Of a DNA stretch of 64,000 bases, positions 17,230-27,711 are shown in pieces. Source of the stretch: Desulfobacteraceae bacterium. GTDB lineage: Bacteria; Desulfobacterota; Desulfobacteria; Desulfobacterales; JACKCP01. The stretch lies in contig JACKCP010000003.1 of assembly GCA_020633955.1 (NCBI GenBank), positions 62,001 through 126,000 of the forward strand, in the 5' to 3' direction. The notes under the pieces are model-generated. The model worked only from the letters and a program-made list of their open reading frames with translations. It made no database searches and had not been told where the DNA came from. The position numbers and the translations under genes are program-made. The stretch's first letter is position 1, and every line of letters begins with the position of its first letter.

Positions 17230-18085
17230 AAAGTTTTTATACATATTTTCATATTTGTTTTATATTTGTTTTCTTTTAGTATTTTTTGCACATGTATTAT
17301 TTCCTGAAAAAAAAGGTGCTGCTTTTATATCTGAGAAATTAAAAAAGCAATATCAGATAAATTTTTATGCAGATTCAATTAAACCGGTTTTTCCATTTAA
17401 TTTCAAAATACAAAATATGGAAATTTCTTCTTCAAAGGTTAAAAATATTGAGTTTGAGGAAATTAAAGTCAATGTTTCAGTTTTAAGTCTTTTTACCGGA
17501 AGCCTGAAATTTAAAATAAGTGCAAAAGGCTATGGAGGAACAATAAATTCGGATATCAAAATAAGCCTTTTAAAATTCATGAAAAAATTTAATATTGACT
17601 CACAATTTGAAAATATTGATTTAAAGGGTGCAAGCACAATTGCCGGTTCTGATTTTATACTTTCAGGCAGTGCCGGTGGAAGGGTAAAACTTGATTTAGA
17701 ATCAGGAAAAGGAAATTATTCTTCCATGATCAATCTGAAAAATTTTGATATTGTTTCAAAATTTATTATTGTTCCTGTTTCGGTTTTTGACATAAATAAT
17801 GCAAATATTCATGGTAAAATTGAAGGCAGCAACCTTTTTTTTGAAGATTCATCAATAAGATCAAAGGCAGGTTTTTCAAATTTTAACGGCAGGGTTCAGC
17901 TCAACAAAAGATTTGAAAGATCAGTTGCTGATATTAACGGGAAGCTTGTTCCAGACACAGAAAATATCTTGAAAAACAGGGATAACCCTTCAATGGCAAT
18001 GCTTGTTTCAATTCTGCAGAATAAAAAAAATATTGAATTTACAATAAAGGGAAGTGTTTCAAACCCTGCGGTAAGGTTTAAATGA
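17222..18085 (+). CDS. gspN: Type II secretion protein GspN-like
   Basis: The product is 287 aa. An N-terminal membrane anchor (about residues 5-25) is followed by a repetitive beta-rich domain, with strands such as VKLDLESGKGNYSSMINLKNF, of the AsmA-like GspN type found in Desulfobacterota T2SS operons. The C-terminus has SMAMLVSILQNKK and FTIKGSVSNPAVRFK, common in that family. It overlaps gspM and gspC. GspN is dispensable in several species and its role is not settled. Confidence 0.82.
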   Translation: MFKKFLYIFSYLFYICFLLVFFAHVLFPEKKGAAFISEKLKKQYQINFYADSIKPVFPFNFKIQNMEISSSKVKNIEFEEIKVNVSVLSLFTGSLKFKISAKGYGGTINSDIKISLLKFMKKFNIDSQFENIDLKGASTIAGSDFILSGSAGGRVKLDLESGKGNYSSMINLKNFDIVSKFIIVPVSVFDINNANIHGKIEGSNLFFEDSSIRSKAGFSNFNGRVQLNKRFERSVADINGKLVPDTENILKNRDNPSMAMLVSILQNKKNIEFTIKGSVSNPAVRFK

Positions 18086-18942
18086 ATATTGTAAAAACAT
18101 CTTTTATTTCATTTATTTTAATTATGACAGCCATTATCTGTTTTTCGGCTGTTGATCTTGGTTATTATTTTATTTTTTCTGATACAGATGAAATATCTTC
18201 CGGAAGAAATAATTCCCATCAGGGAAACTATGTAAATAATGAGCAAAAAAATGAATCCTTATTGGGTTCTGTTGAAAAATATCTTGAAATATCAAATAAA
18301 AATCTTTTTGGAACCCTTGTCTCAAAGGTTGACTTAAAACCTGAGATAGACATTTCAACCCTTGATAAGACATCACTTAATTTAAAACTGTTAGGAACAG
18401 TGGTTGGTTTTGAAGAAAACTATGCTGTTATTTTGTCTGATAAAAATCAGGGGCTTTACAAGGAATCGGATAAAATCAAAGATGCATCAATCAAAAGAAT
18501 TTTCAGGCAGAAAGTTGTTCTTACAAGAAATGGAAAAGATGAAATTTTAACCATAGATCCTGAAAAGGGTCAGAAAAAAGAATATTTTGACAGTATTGAC
18601 AGTTCAATAAATGAAAGCGGAGAAAATCAGTATCAGATTTCAAGAGAGTTTATTGATCAGTCCCTGAATAATATTAACACACTTATGAGACAGGCAAGAG
18701 CAAGGCCTCACATTGAAAACGGGAACCCTGGCGGAATTATGATTGATAATATAAAACCCCTTTCCCTGTTCAATAAAATGGGGCTTGAGAACGGTGATAT
18801 TCTTGTGGGCGCAAATGGAACAGATATTAAAACAGTAAATGATGCAATAGGTCTGTACAATGGACTGAAAAATTCAGACAGAATTACTCTCCAGATAAAA
18901 AGAAACGGTCAGGAGCAGACCATAGAATATAATATTGAATAA
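18082..18942 (+). CDS. gspC: Type II secretion protein GspC with PDZ domain
   Basis: The product is 286 aa with one N-terminal transmembrane helix. A homology-region domain (about residues 97-160) contains LKLLGTVVGFEENYAVI and a second strand set. A C-terminal PDZ domain (about 205-280) contains GGIMIDNIKPLSLFNKMGL and NGDILVGANGTDIK. GspC connects the inner-membrane platform to the secretin and may choose substrates. It overlaps gspN by four bases (ATGA type). Confidence 0.9.
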   Translation: MNIVKTSFISFILIMTAIICFSAVDLGYYFIFSDTDEISSGRNNSHQGNYVNNEQKNESLLGSVEKYLEISNKNLFGTLVSKVDLKPEIDISTLDKTSLNLKLLGTVVGFEENYAVILSDKNQGLYKESDKIKDASIKRIFRQKVVLTRNGKDEILTIDPEKGQKKEYFDSIDSSINESGENQYQISREFIDQSLNNINTLMRQARARPHIENGNPGGIMIDNIKPLSLFNKMGLENGDILVGANGTDIKTVNDAIGLYNGLKNSDRITLQIKRNGQEQTIEYNIE

Positions 18943-18978
18943 ATTATTACTGCAAACTCAATTATAAGGGCAGGTTTC

Positions 18979-20898
18979 ATGATCTTCAAAGTTTTAAGAA
19001 AATTTATTATTATTTTTATTGCAATCCCTATGATATTTTGCTTTGCAGCAAAATCCTTTGCAGATGACAAGGTCTCAATAGATTTTGATAATGTTGATAT
19101 CTCTGTTTTTATAAAATTTATCAGTGAGGTTACAAACAAAAATTTTATAATTGATAACAGGGTCAAGGGAAATGTAACAGTTGTGTCTCCTGGTAAAATC
19201 TCGCCTGAACAGGCCTACAGGGTTTTTGAATCTGTTCTTGATGTAAACGGATTTGCAGCAGTACCGGCAGGAGATGTTATAAAAATAGTTTCCACCTTTG
19301 AAGCAAGAACCAAAAACATGGAGACCATAAAGGGAAGAGATGTTTCATCTGAAGACGACACAATGGTTACCCAGGTTATTCCCCTTAATTATGCAGATCC
19401 AAGAAGTATTCAAAGACTGATTGCGCCTCTTGTATCAAAAAGAAGTGCTGTAATGTCCTATGAAGAAAGCGGAATGATTTTAATTACAGATTATCAGTCA
19501 AATATTTCAAGACTGATTAAAATAATTGAGGCTGTTGATGTAAGGGAAACAGGAAGGGAAATATCAATTATTCCACTTGAAAATGCAGATGCATCAGATC
19601 TTGCTAAAACCTTGAAGCTTGTTTTCCCGGCCACACAAAAGGCGGATGAAAAAATAACCTTGAATAATGTAAGCTTTGTGCCGGATGAAAGAACAAATAC
19701 AATAATTGCAGTTGCAGGAAAGCAGGATATAGAAAGAATAAAAAAACTGGTTGAATACCTTGATCTTGAAAAGCCAAAGGGTGATGAAAAATTTTATGTT
19801 TATTATCTTGAATATTCTGATTCAGAAGCTCTTGCAGAAGTTCTTCAAAATATTGCTTCAGGTGCTTCAAGATCTTCTTCTGCAAATGACCCCTCCAAAA
19901 AAACAGCTCCGGTTGTTTCAGGAGATGTTGCTATAAGTGCTGATAAAGACACAAACACTCTTATTATCAAAGCCAGCAGAAGTGATTATGAGGTTATTGA
20001 AAGACTCATAGAAAAACTTGATATAAACCGCCCAATGGTTTATCTGGAATGCCTTATTGTTGAAATGAATACAACTAATGATTTCGGACTTGGGTCTGAA
20101 TGGGCAATAGGATATGAAGAGGATATCAAAGGTTCCAATGGTGCTTATGGAGGAGGGTTTTCAGGCAATACGCTTGCACCATACGGAACAATAGGTAAAA
20201 TTGCTTCTACAGGTGCTTTCCCAAGCGGATTTTCTGTTGGAGTAATGGCGGAAACAATTGATATTGGAGGTGTTTCGTTTCCAAATCTTGGAGCCGTTAT
20301 AAATGCCTATAAAAATAATAAAAATGTAAATATTTTATCAACTCCCCAGATCATGACGCTGGATAACCAGACAGCCAAAATCTCAGTTGGAAAAAACATT
20401 CCATATCTTATCAAGGCAACCACAGGTGACAATGCCTACAGCAATTATGAATATAAAGATGTTGGAGTTCTTCTTGAAATAACTCCCCAGATCAATCAGG
20501 ACGGTCTTGTAAAACTTAAAATCTTTCAGGAAGTATCAAGAATTGATTCTGTTGCAGGTGAATTTGGAGAACTTCCAACCACCCTGAAAAGAAACATTGA
20601 AACAACAGTTGTGGTTGAAAAAAGCAATACAGTTGTTCTTGGAGGCTTGATTGACGAATCCTTTGCAGAATCTGAAAACAAGGTTCCCTGTCTTGGTGAT
20701 ATTCCAATACTTGGCTATCTTTTCAAAACCCGTGGAAATTCAAAGGATAAGACCAATATGTATGTATTTATTACTCCACATCTTGTTAATGATTCGGCAA
20801 GTGCACAAAATATTTACAGGGAAAAGAAAGATCATATTGATGAAACCATGAAAAAGAATCTGAAAAAAAATGTAAAGGATATTCCTCTTTATGAGTGA
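18979..20898 (+). CDS. gspD: Type II secretion secretin GspD
   Basis: The product is 639 aa and forms the outer-membrane channel. A signal peptide (about residues 1-28) precedes the N0 domain (VSIDFDNVDISVFIKFISE). N1-N3 repeats follow with VIPLNYADP, IIPLENADASDLAKTL and VYYLEYSDSEALAEVL. The secretin core has GLGSEWAIG and the signature VPCLGDIPILGYLFKTRG. No lipobox is seen. AAGGGCAGG lies upstream of the ATG. It overlaps gspE by 8 bases. Ser/Ala-rich linkers are normal. Confidence 0.96.
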   Translation: MIFKVLRKFIIIFIAIPMIFCFAAKSFADDKVSIDFDNVDISVFIKFISEVTNKNFIIDNRVKGNVTVVSPGKISPEQAYRVFESVLDVNGFAAVPAGDVIKIVSTFEARTKNMETIKGRDVSSEDDTMVTQVIPLNYADPRSIQRLIAPLVSKRSAVMSYEESGMILITDYQSNISRLIKIIEAVDVRETGREISIIPLENADASDLAKTLKLVFPATQKADEKITLNNVSFVPDERTNTIIAVAGKQDIERIKKLVEYLDLEKPKGDEKFYVYYLEYSDSEALAEVLQNIASGASRSSSANDPSKKTAPVVSGDVAISADKDTNTLIIKASRSDYEVIERLIEKLDINRPMVYLECLIVEMNTTNDFGLGSEWAIGYEEDIKGSNGAYGGGFSGNTLAPYGTIGKIASTGAFPSGFSVGVMAETIDIGGVSFPNLGAVINAYKNNKNVNILSTPQIMTLDNQTAKISVGKNIPYLIKATTGDNAYSNYEYKDVGVLLEITPQINQDGLVKLKIFQEVSRIDSVAGEFGELPTTLKRNIETTVVVEKSNTVVLGGLIDESFAESENKVPCLGDIPILGYLFKTRGNSKDKTNMYVFITPHLVNDSASAQNIYREKKDHIDETMKKNLKKNVKDIPLYE

Positions 20899-22612
20899 GG
20901 CTAAAATTTTGTCTGAAAAAGATCAAATTATTAATGAAATATCTTTAAATTCCGGCCTTGATATTGAAAAAATTATTGAAATTTTTCCGGATAATCCCTG
21001 CTCAGAGGGTATTACAGAAACATTGACAAAAAATGGAGATATTTCTGAAGAAATTGTTTTAAATGTTTTTTCATCAATATCCAGACTTAACTATTTTCAA
21101 AGTATTCCTGAAGACAGTTATGATTTTTCATTTACCAAAAAAATTTCCATTAGCTTTTTGAAGAAATTTTTTATTGCTCCCCTTGTTTATAAAGATGAAA
21201 ATAAAAAAAGCATTCTTTTATTAAATGATATTTCCTTTTTTAATCAGGCAGATGATGCTGCATTTTATATTGGTCTCAAAAAATACAGTCTTGCATTTTG
21301 TCCAAAAAATGAAATTGTTTCCTTTATAAATTCAGCCTATGACCAGTCTGATTCAGGTTCTGCAGATGATATTGTCCAGGATGTTGAAGAAAGTGCTGAA
21401 GATATTTTAAGTGAAATTGAAGAAACCACAGATCTTCTTGATGATACTGCATCGGCTCCCATAATAAGGCTTGTAAACCATATTATTTCAAGGGCAGTAA
21501 AGGTTAATGCTTCAGATATTCATATTGAGCCATATCAGGAAAAATTTCATATCAGATTTAGGGTTGACGGTGTTTTGTATGAAATGCTCTCGCCCCCAAG
21601 ATGGATGCAGACTGCACTTATTTCAAGAATTAAGGTAATGGCAAAATTAAATATTGCTGAAAAAAGGCTTCCCCAGGACGGAAGAATTGAAGTTAAAATT
21701 GGAAATCAGCAGATTGACATAAGGGTTTCAACCATTCCAACAGGATTTGGTGAAAGGGTGGTTATGAGGCTTCTTAATAAATCCGGAGGTCTTTTAAGGC
21801 TTGGCGAGCTTGGAATGTCAAAAAATATTTATGACATAATAAGCAGTCTTATAAGGCTTCCAAACGGTATTATTCTTGTTACAGGGCCAACAGGAAGCGG
21901 AAAGACCACAACACTTTATGCAGTTCTTTCAGAAATAAACAGGCCTGATATAAACATAATAACTATTGAAGATCCTGTAGAATATCAGATAAAGGGAATA
22001 GGGCAGATTCAGGTAAACAGAAAAATCGGACTGACCTTTGCAAAGGGTTTAAGATCAATTGTAAGACAGGACCCGGACGTTATTCTGATTGGAGAAATAA
22101 GGGATCAGGAAACTGCTGAAATAGCTGTGCAATCAGCCTTGACAGGCCATCTTGTTTTTTCAACCCTTCATACAAATGATTCTGCAAGTGCAATAACAAG
22201 ACTTTCGGATATTGGAATAGAAAAATACCTGATTTCATCTTCTGTAAAGGCGGTAATTGCGCAACGACTTGTAAGGGTATTGTGCTGTAATTGCAAAAAG
22301 GAATATATACCTGAAGATATTGAGGCAGAAACCCTTGGTATTAGCGGAAACAGGCTTAAAGGTAAAACAATATATACTTCAGTTGGATGCGAAGAATGCG
22401 TAAATACAGGTTATAAGGGCAGAATGAGTATTTATGAAATAATGATAATGGATAATGAAATTCAAAGTCTTATTTTAAAAACCCAGGATTCAAACCTGAT
22501 CCAGAAGGAAGCACTTAAAAAGGGAATGACCACTTTAAGACAGGACGGAGTAGAAAAAATTTTAAATGGTATTACAACCATTGAAGAAGTCATAAGAGTT
22601 ACAAATGGCTAG
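20891..22612 (+). CDS. gspE: Type II secretion ATPase GspE
   Basis: The product is 573 aa, a cytoplasmic hexameric ATPase. The divergent N-terminal domain (about residues 1-150) is followed by the core with SDIHIEPYQE, Walker A GPTGSGKTTT, Asp box TIEDPVEYQI, Walker B LIGEIRDQETAEIA and His box TGHLVFSTLHTNDS. A zinc-binding pair (CCNCKK, then CEEC) near residues 462-503 marks GspE/PilB type ATPases. The usual neighbour gspF is not found after or before it in the operon. Confidence 0.95.
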   Translation: MSEAKILSEKDQIINEISLNSGLDIEKIIEIFPDNPCSEGITETLTKNGDISEEIVLNVFSSISRLNYFQSIPEDSYDFSFTKKISISFLKKFFIAPLVYKDENKKSILLLNDISFFNQADDAAFYIGLKKYSLAFCPKNEIVSFINSAYDQSDSGSADDIVQDVEESAEDILSEIEETTDLLDDTASAPIIRLVNHIISRAVKVNASDIHIEPYQEKFHIRFRVDGVLYEMLSPPRWMQTALISRIKVMAKLNIAEKRLPQDGRIEVKIGNQQIDIRVSTIPTGFGERVVMRLLNKSGGLLRLGELGMSKNIYDIISSLIRLPNGIILVTGPTGSGKTTTLYAVLSEINRPDINIITIEDPVEYQIKGIGQIQVNRKIGLTFAKGLRSIVRQDPDVILIGEIRDQETAEIAVQSALTGHLVFSTLHTNDSASAITRLSDIGIEKYLISSSVKAVIAQRLVRVLCCNCKKEYIPEDIEAETLGISGNRLKGKTIYTSVGCEECVNTGYKGRMSIYEIMIMDNEIQSLILKTQDSNLIQKEALKKGMTTLRQDGVEKILNGITTIEEVIRVTNG

Positions 22613-23477
22613 ATTCAGATTTTTTTGTTTATGTTTTTTTGTTTTTTTTTCTTTAAACGCCTATGCCACCGATTTTGACTTAGAACTTGTTTTAAAGGGT
22701 GATAAGTTTTTTGAGAAAAAGTCTTATTTCAAGGCTGAAATTTTTTATGATGCCTTTCTTTTAGAAAATGATTCCTGCGAAATCAGGTTCAAATCAGCTC
22801 TTTGCAGATATTATACAAAAAGATATGAAGAAGCTCTGGATCTGTTTTCTGAAATATCAAAAAACTGTGAAGACAGGTTTTTAAATGCCTCTACTTTTTT
22901 TTTATCAAATATTTATCTTGAGTTAAAAGAGCCGGGCCTTTTTCTTGCAAATATTTCAAATCTTGAGAAAACAGCAAGTGATCCTGATTTAAAAAAAAGC
23001 ATATTAAATGAAAAAATATGGTTTTATTTAAGGTTTGGAAAAACAGGACAGGCTATTTCAGAAATTAAAAAATCCGATGAAACTGCTAAAAAATATTTTA
23101 AACTAAATGAACTTGAAAGAGAAATTCCCCTTCTTGACAAAAAAGTAAAATCACCTGTTCTTTCAGGAATATATTCAATTATTCCAGGCGGAGGTTATTT
23201 GTACTGTTCAAGATATAAGGACGCTTTTTTTGCCTTTTCAATAAACTCACTCCTTGCGGCATCTGCCTGTGAAGCCTTTGATAATGACTTGAATTTGGCC
23301 GGTATTCTGCTTGCATCCTTAACCTTTGGATTTTATTCCGGAAATATTTACGGCGGAATAAGAGCTGCAAATGTGGAAAATAATATTTACAGGGAAAAGG
23401 TTTATGAAGACCTGGAATCCAGATTCAGAAAAAAAGGTTCCATGGACTTTAAGCTTAATTTTAAAATTGATTTTTAG
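22605..23477 (+). CDS. TPR-like membrane protein at the end of the gsp operon
   Basis: The product is 290 aa. A signal peptide (about residues 1-21) is followed by helical hairpins resembling tetratricopeptide repeats (YFKAEIFYDAFLLEN, FKSALCRYYTKRYEEALDLF). A C-terminal membrane region (about residues 185-260) contains SGIYSIIPGGGYLYCSRYKD, a motif seen in small membrane domains such as DUF5683. Its ATG overlaps the gspE stop by 8 bases, so it is in the same transcript. Its role is unknown; it is not GspF, since it lacks the two GspF repeats and the right length. Confidence 0.75.
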   Translation: MARFRFFCLCFFVFFSLNAYATDFDLELVLKGDKFFEKKSYFKAEIFYDAFLLENDSCEIRFKSALCRYYTKRYEEALDLFSEISKNCEDRFLNASTFFLSNIYLELKEPGLFLANISNLEKTASDPDLKKSILNEKIWFYLRFGKTGQAISEIKKSDETAKKYFKLNELEREIPLLDKKVKSPVLSGIYSIIPGGGYLYCSRYKDAFFAFSINSLLAASACEAFDNDLNLAGILLASLTFGFYSGNIYGGIRAANVENNIYREKVYEDLESRFRKKGSMDFKLNFKIDF

Positions 23478-25660
23478 CTTTGTTTTTTATTTTCCATAAG
23501 TGCTTTTAAATATAATATATTATGGAAATTATTTTGTTTCAGATTATGGTATTAATCATAGTTTATTTAAAATGTTTTTTAATTTCAGATGGTTAAATGT
23601 TTGATTTTAAATTAATTGACAAATGTTTTAAATGGTGGTTTTTGTAATTTATATTTATTGGGAATATCATTTTTTTAAAGTGAAAAAAATTGCTATTATT
23701 TTCAATTTTGCAGTTAAATATTTGATAAACTGGAAAAATTTCAATTATATAAGCGTTGTAAGTGGATTTTTCCATATATTATACTGTTATGCGCTCAATA
23801 ATATCTCAACATGAAATAAATACAAGGAGCTTCTAATGTTGTAAATGGGAAAGGATTTGAAAAACATATTCAAATTTGAAACGAAAGAATTAAAGTAATG
23901 ATTAACTGGCTGACAATTAAAGAAGGGTAGGGAAGCCAAAATAAACTTTTCTATTAAAAATCTAAAATTGCATTGCTATTAACCTTTAACATAGAACTTG
24001 ACAATATCCACTATGGTTCATCAGGTGAATTGACAAAAAGTGCCCATAAAAGTTATGATAAGACTTAGAAACATTGGATCTCAATAGAGGCATATCGCTG
24101 AAAAAAATCACTTTATGTAGGCTTAATTGCATCAGGCACTATTTTGATTTTGTGGATAAATATCTACTCTATTATCAGCTATCGAAAGGCATACCAACAC
24201 CGGAACAAATCTGCCAGAGAGCAATGAATAAAGCCATAGAACTTAGGAAAGACAAAATTACGGATCATCTGAGCTTTCTATCTTTTTCGATGACACTAAG
24301 TTATCTCAAAACACATAGATTGTATATGCAGTATTGTGATGTTCGAAACTTCAAGCCAGCCACTAAATCGCTAGTATGACTCACTAGTATGAAAAACAGC
24401 GTGAGCTATAAAAAGAAAAAGAGGACAACATTTGGGATTTCCACAATCTTGTTTTTTATCTGTAAATCAGCATGATCATGTGATATAATTGAACCTTAAG
24501 TTTGGATGCACAATAATTTAGAGATAGACAAACCCTCGTATTTTTGAAGGGATGAGCCTAAAATAAACAGTAATAAATCGATTGTGATATTATCAGGACA
24601 AGATCTGGGGGAATACGGATGAGTTTTTGGCGCGTCTTCTTCAGAAAGCCATGGGCTGTATCAAAAATAAGATGAAATGCTTATTTGTACTGTCTACTTA
24701 AAAATACAAACTGATATGCATACGAAAAAATATTAGTAAATAGAATTATTCGACATTGAAGTTGAAGTATAAAAATCATATTCAGAATTGAACAAATAAA
24801 CATCTTAGCATTGCTATCATCATTCTCCATTAAGCTCTCAGATTTGTAGTAATCTTAAGATATCGACAAATTTTAGATTGTGGGCTTTCTATCAGATTAT
24901 CTTCGAGTGTCAGAGGAGAAAATTATGAAGAAAGAATTTGTTTATTCATCACAACAATAATTCCTTCTCCATATAAGTGGTATTTGCCAATATTCTTTTG
25001 ATACTATAAGTATGAGAAAAGAACACTTTGCAGGAGCAAAAGTTTAAAATCTTAAAAGCCTTTTGATTTAGAAGCTCCCTCAACAATCTTCTTTTCAAAT
25101 TGATGTAACCAATATACTGTTGACTAAAATATCAGAAGCAAATATATGAACAAATCAGTATCATATGGAAAAAGAAATATTGTATAAAAATACAATACGT
25201 TGATTTTTAATACATCATCTTATTAAGATAATAAGATCAGGTTTAAGACAATTTCCTTTCTAAAATTAATAATATTGACCCTGATGGAACTTTTATTTTC
25301 GAAGCAATCTTAAAAAGAGTACCAAATACTATGAAAATTTCAACTATAATAAATTAAAAAAAAGAAAATTCTCAAAACAAATCAGAATGCAATAAGCCTG
25401 ATGAAAGAGGGTTTTTTATAGCTACTGCAAAGGCTTATTTAAAATCATTACAATGACCATCAGTAAATTTAGAGACAACTTTTTAAGAAAGCATCTGGTA
25501 GATGTTATTAAAATTATATACATCACTGGAAATAGCCTTGGTATTAGAGGTGCAACTGACTATAAATTTAGAGATTTTAGATTTATATCGTTATTTCAAG
25601 ATACAATGCAATACATCAAAAATAACAAAAGTAAGGTGGTATTTTAAGAGGAACAAAAAA
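23478..25660. other. 2.2-kb decayed non-coding region
   Basis: There is no ribosome-site-supported gene. The two longest open frames (24074-24379, 101 codons; 25453-25647, 64 codons) show no recognisable motif and no matching upstream signal. Stop codons are dense in all frames. It adjoins two ruined transposase units, so it is probably the remains of earlier genes or mobile DNA, but I cannot identify the source. Confidence 0.5.
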
Positions 25661-25676
25661 GGACAACAAGAGTGAA

Positions 25677-26590
25677 TAAAAGGACAGGCAAATAATCCTG
25701 AAGAATTTATATGAAGAAAGTAAATTAAAAGAGTAAAAAGCAGTAAAAAGTAAGCAAGAAAACCCTAAATGAAGATCAGCAGGATTAGACCCAAATCAAA
25801 ATTTATCATGTGTGTCAGAACAGACTGATTGATTTTAATGGGACATCGAAAAGATTATCTTCTCTCAATCATTGGCTTTTCATCATTTTTTTTGCAGTTG
25901 TTTTTACATTCTAGGAGTAATATTTCTCAATACGTAAAAATCATTATGATTCACATGATGATGAGCTGTGAAAAGACTTGAAAACTTTATGCAGTAAAGA
26001 CTGAATTTTATAACCGATTTTCAGCTAAAAAGTTATTGATCTTTATCATGAAAGACATCAAACATTTTACCAGGTGCAAGAATAAACCAAATGAAAGGGG
26101 TTTTTTTCTGTGAGGAAATTAAAAGAATTGTGGAAAGGAAACTTTAATAAATCTGCTTAAGTGCCACATTGATATCTTTTTAATTACCCGAGCGGATAAG
26201 AAAAGCCAAAGAATCAATGGTCATAATTGCATATCATGCTATTGCACAGAAAACAGGCTTTCAAATAGATTTTCTTGATGAATGCTTAGAAAGTAAATTT
26301 CTGTACTTCTCAAGGTTATGAAGTTGGTGCTGTAGCGAAAAAGGTAATCCCTAAGTAGGTTAGCGAGAAAAATATGTTTCTCAGAAAGATTCGTTTAACA
26401 AGATGGTTTACACAGTGGAATACCTGAAGCAAGAACCTTCAAACAATTAAAGATTGTTTAATAAAGATATTGTTACCCAGCCTGTTTCGACTCTGACTTT
26501 CTTAAAGCGTTTGGTTGAAGGGTATTTTCCTCAATCTTAATCAAAGTTACTTAATTTTTGCAAAAAAAAGTAAATGACAGGGTCAATAAT
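25677..26590 (+). mobile_element. Decayed RAYT unit 1 with flanking motifs
   Basis: The segment 25769-26525 matches the transposase gene at 27712-28622 from its start (ATGAAGATCAGCAGG versus ATGCCAAGATCAGCC) to its 3' end (TTAAAGCGTTTGGTTGAAGG), with many indels and stops. A motif like AAAAGGACAGGCAAATAAT (25677-25695) precedes it and AATGACAGGGTCAATAAT (26573-26590) follows, at the same relative places as in the near-intact unit. No function can remain. Confidence 0.75.
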
Positions 26591-26633
26591 GATTTTAAAT
26601 GTGGTTGTTATTTAAAAAATATTGGAAAAATAT

Positions 26634-27530
26634 GTGGACAGCACCAATCATTAAGAATTTTTCATATGAGTAAATTAAGGTAATTGTAAGGGGAAAAAAT
26701 GAAGATCGCCAGATTAACTGACTCAGTAGTAACCCAATTTATCATTAATGTCAAGAAAGCACTGACGGATTTAATGGCATCAGAAAGATTATCAATTATT
26801 AAGCTTTTTCAGCATATATTTTTCAGAAAGTTTTACAATTTTAGAATCATTTTACATAGAGTAAAAAATGCATCCTAGATTATGTAAAATGATGATGAGC
26901 TGATAAAAGATTAAAATTTTGGTGAAGACTGTGTTTACAGAATCCATTTGCCTAAAAAGTTATCAGATCTTAGTTTAATGAAAAGATATCAAACAGCCTC
27001 GGTAAATAAAAATGCAACAGGCAATGGTTTTTTGTAAAGATTTAAAGCGTAATTGCTGAAAAAGGGAAACTTAATATCTGTTGGCATACATTGATCTTAA
27101 TTCAATTCGAGTGAGTTGAAAGCCTGAATACAATGGTCATCAATTGATATCATCTCAGACAAAACAGAAACAACTGGCTTTCACCAGAGATTTTTGCCTT
27201 TGATGAATGGGCGTTTCACTGATAAAGAAAAAATTTCTTGTACCGAAAGTGTTTAGAGGAAAAGCGGCGGTCTGTAACCCTGCAAAAGTTGTGAATCAGG
27301 TAAAAAAATAAATACAGATATTCAACTGTGGAAAGATTCGCCAGGAACAAGATGGTTTACAGACAGCGAATAATTAGTAAGAGTTTTCAAATCAAAGCAG
27401 ATTTTCAAAGATGTGATAAAGATAAATATTGGTTTTGCTTGACTTTTTTTTCTTTAAAGCGTTTTCGAAGGGTAAGTTTTTGACCAAAATAATAACGCAA
27501 ATAAGTAAAAAATAAAGGGACAGGCACAAT
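26634..27530 (+). mobile_element. Decayed RAYT unit 2 with flanking motifs
   Basis: The segment 26699-27475 is a second broken copy of the same transposase. It shares AAGTTATCAGATCTTAG, the stretch ACATTGATCTTAATTCAATT and the tail AAGCGTTTTCGAAGGGTAA. It is bracketed by GTGGACAGCACCAATCAT (26634-26651) and GGGACAGGCACAAT (27517-27530). Numerous single-base deletions and in-frame stops show long decay, independent of unit 1 because the lesions differ. Confidence 0.75.
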
Positions 27531-27711
27531 ATTGATTTTCATTCGTAAATTGATTTTGAAGAAAGTTGGCCAAGACACTGCTATATTCCGAGCTCAGAAC
27601 ATCATTAATATATAAAGAAATAAGGGGACAGGCACAATAATCATTGCAGAATTTTCATGAAGCAAGTAAATTAAAAAGAGTAAAAATTGTAAAAAGGGAA
27701 GGAAAACCCCA

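Noticed and set aside
24074..24379. 101-codon open frame in the decayed region
   Set aside because: No ribosome site or recognisable motif, and it stands amid stop-rich DNA; could be a scrap of a lost gene but cannot be supported.
25453..25647. 64-codon open frame before RAYT unit 1
   Set aside because: No upstream signal and no family pattern.
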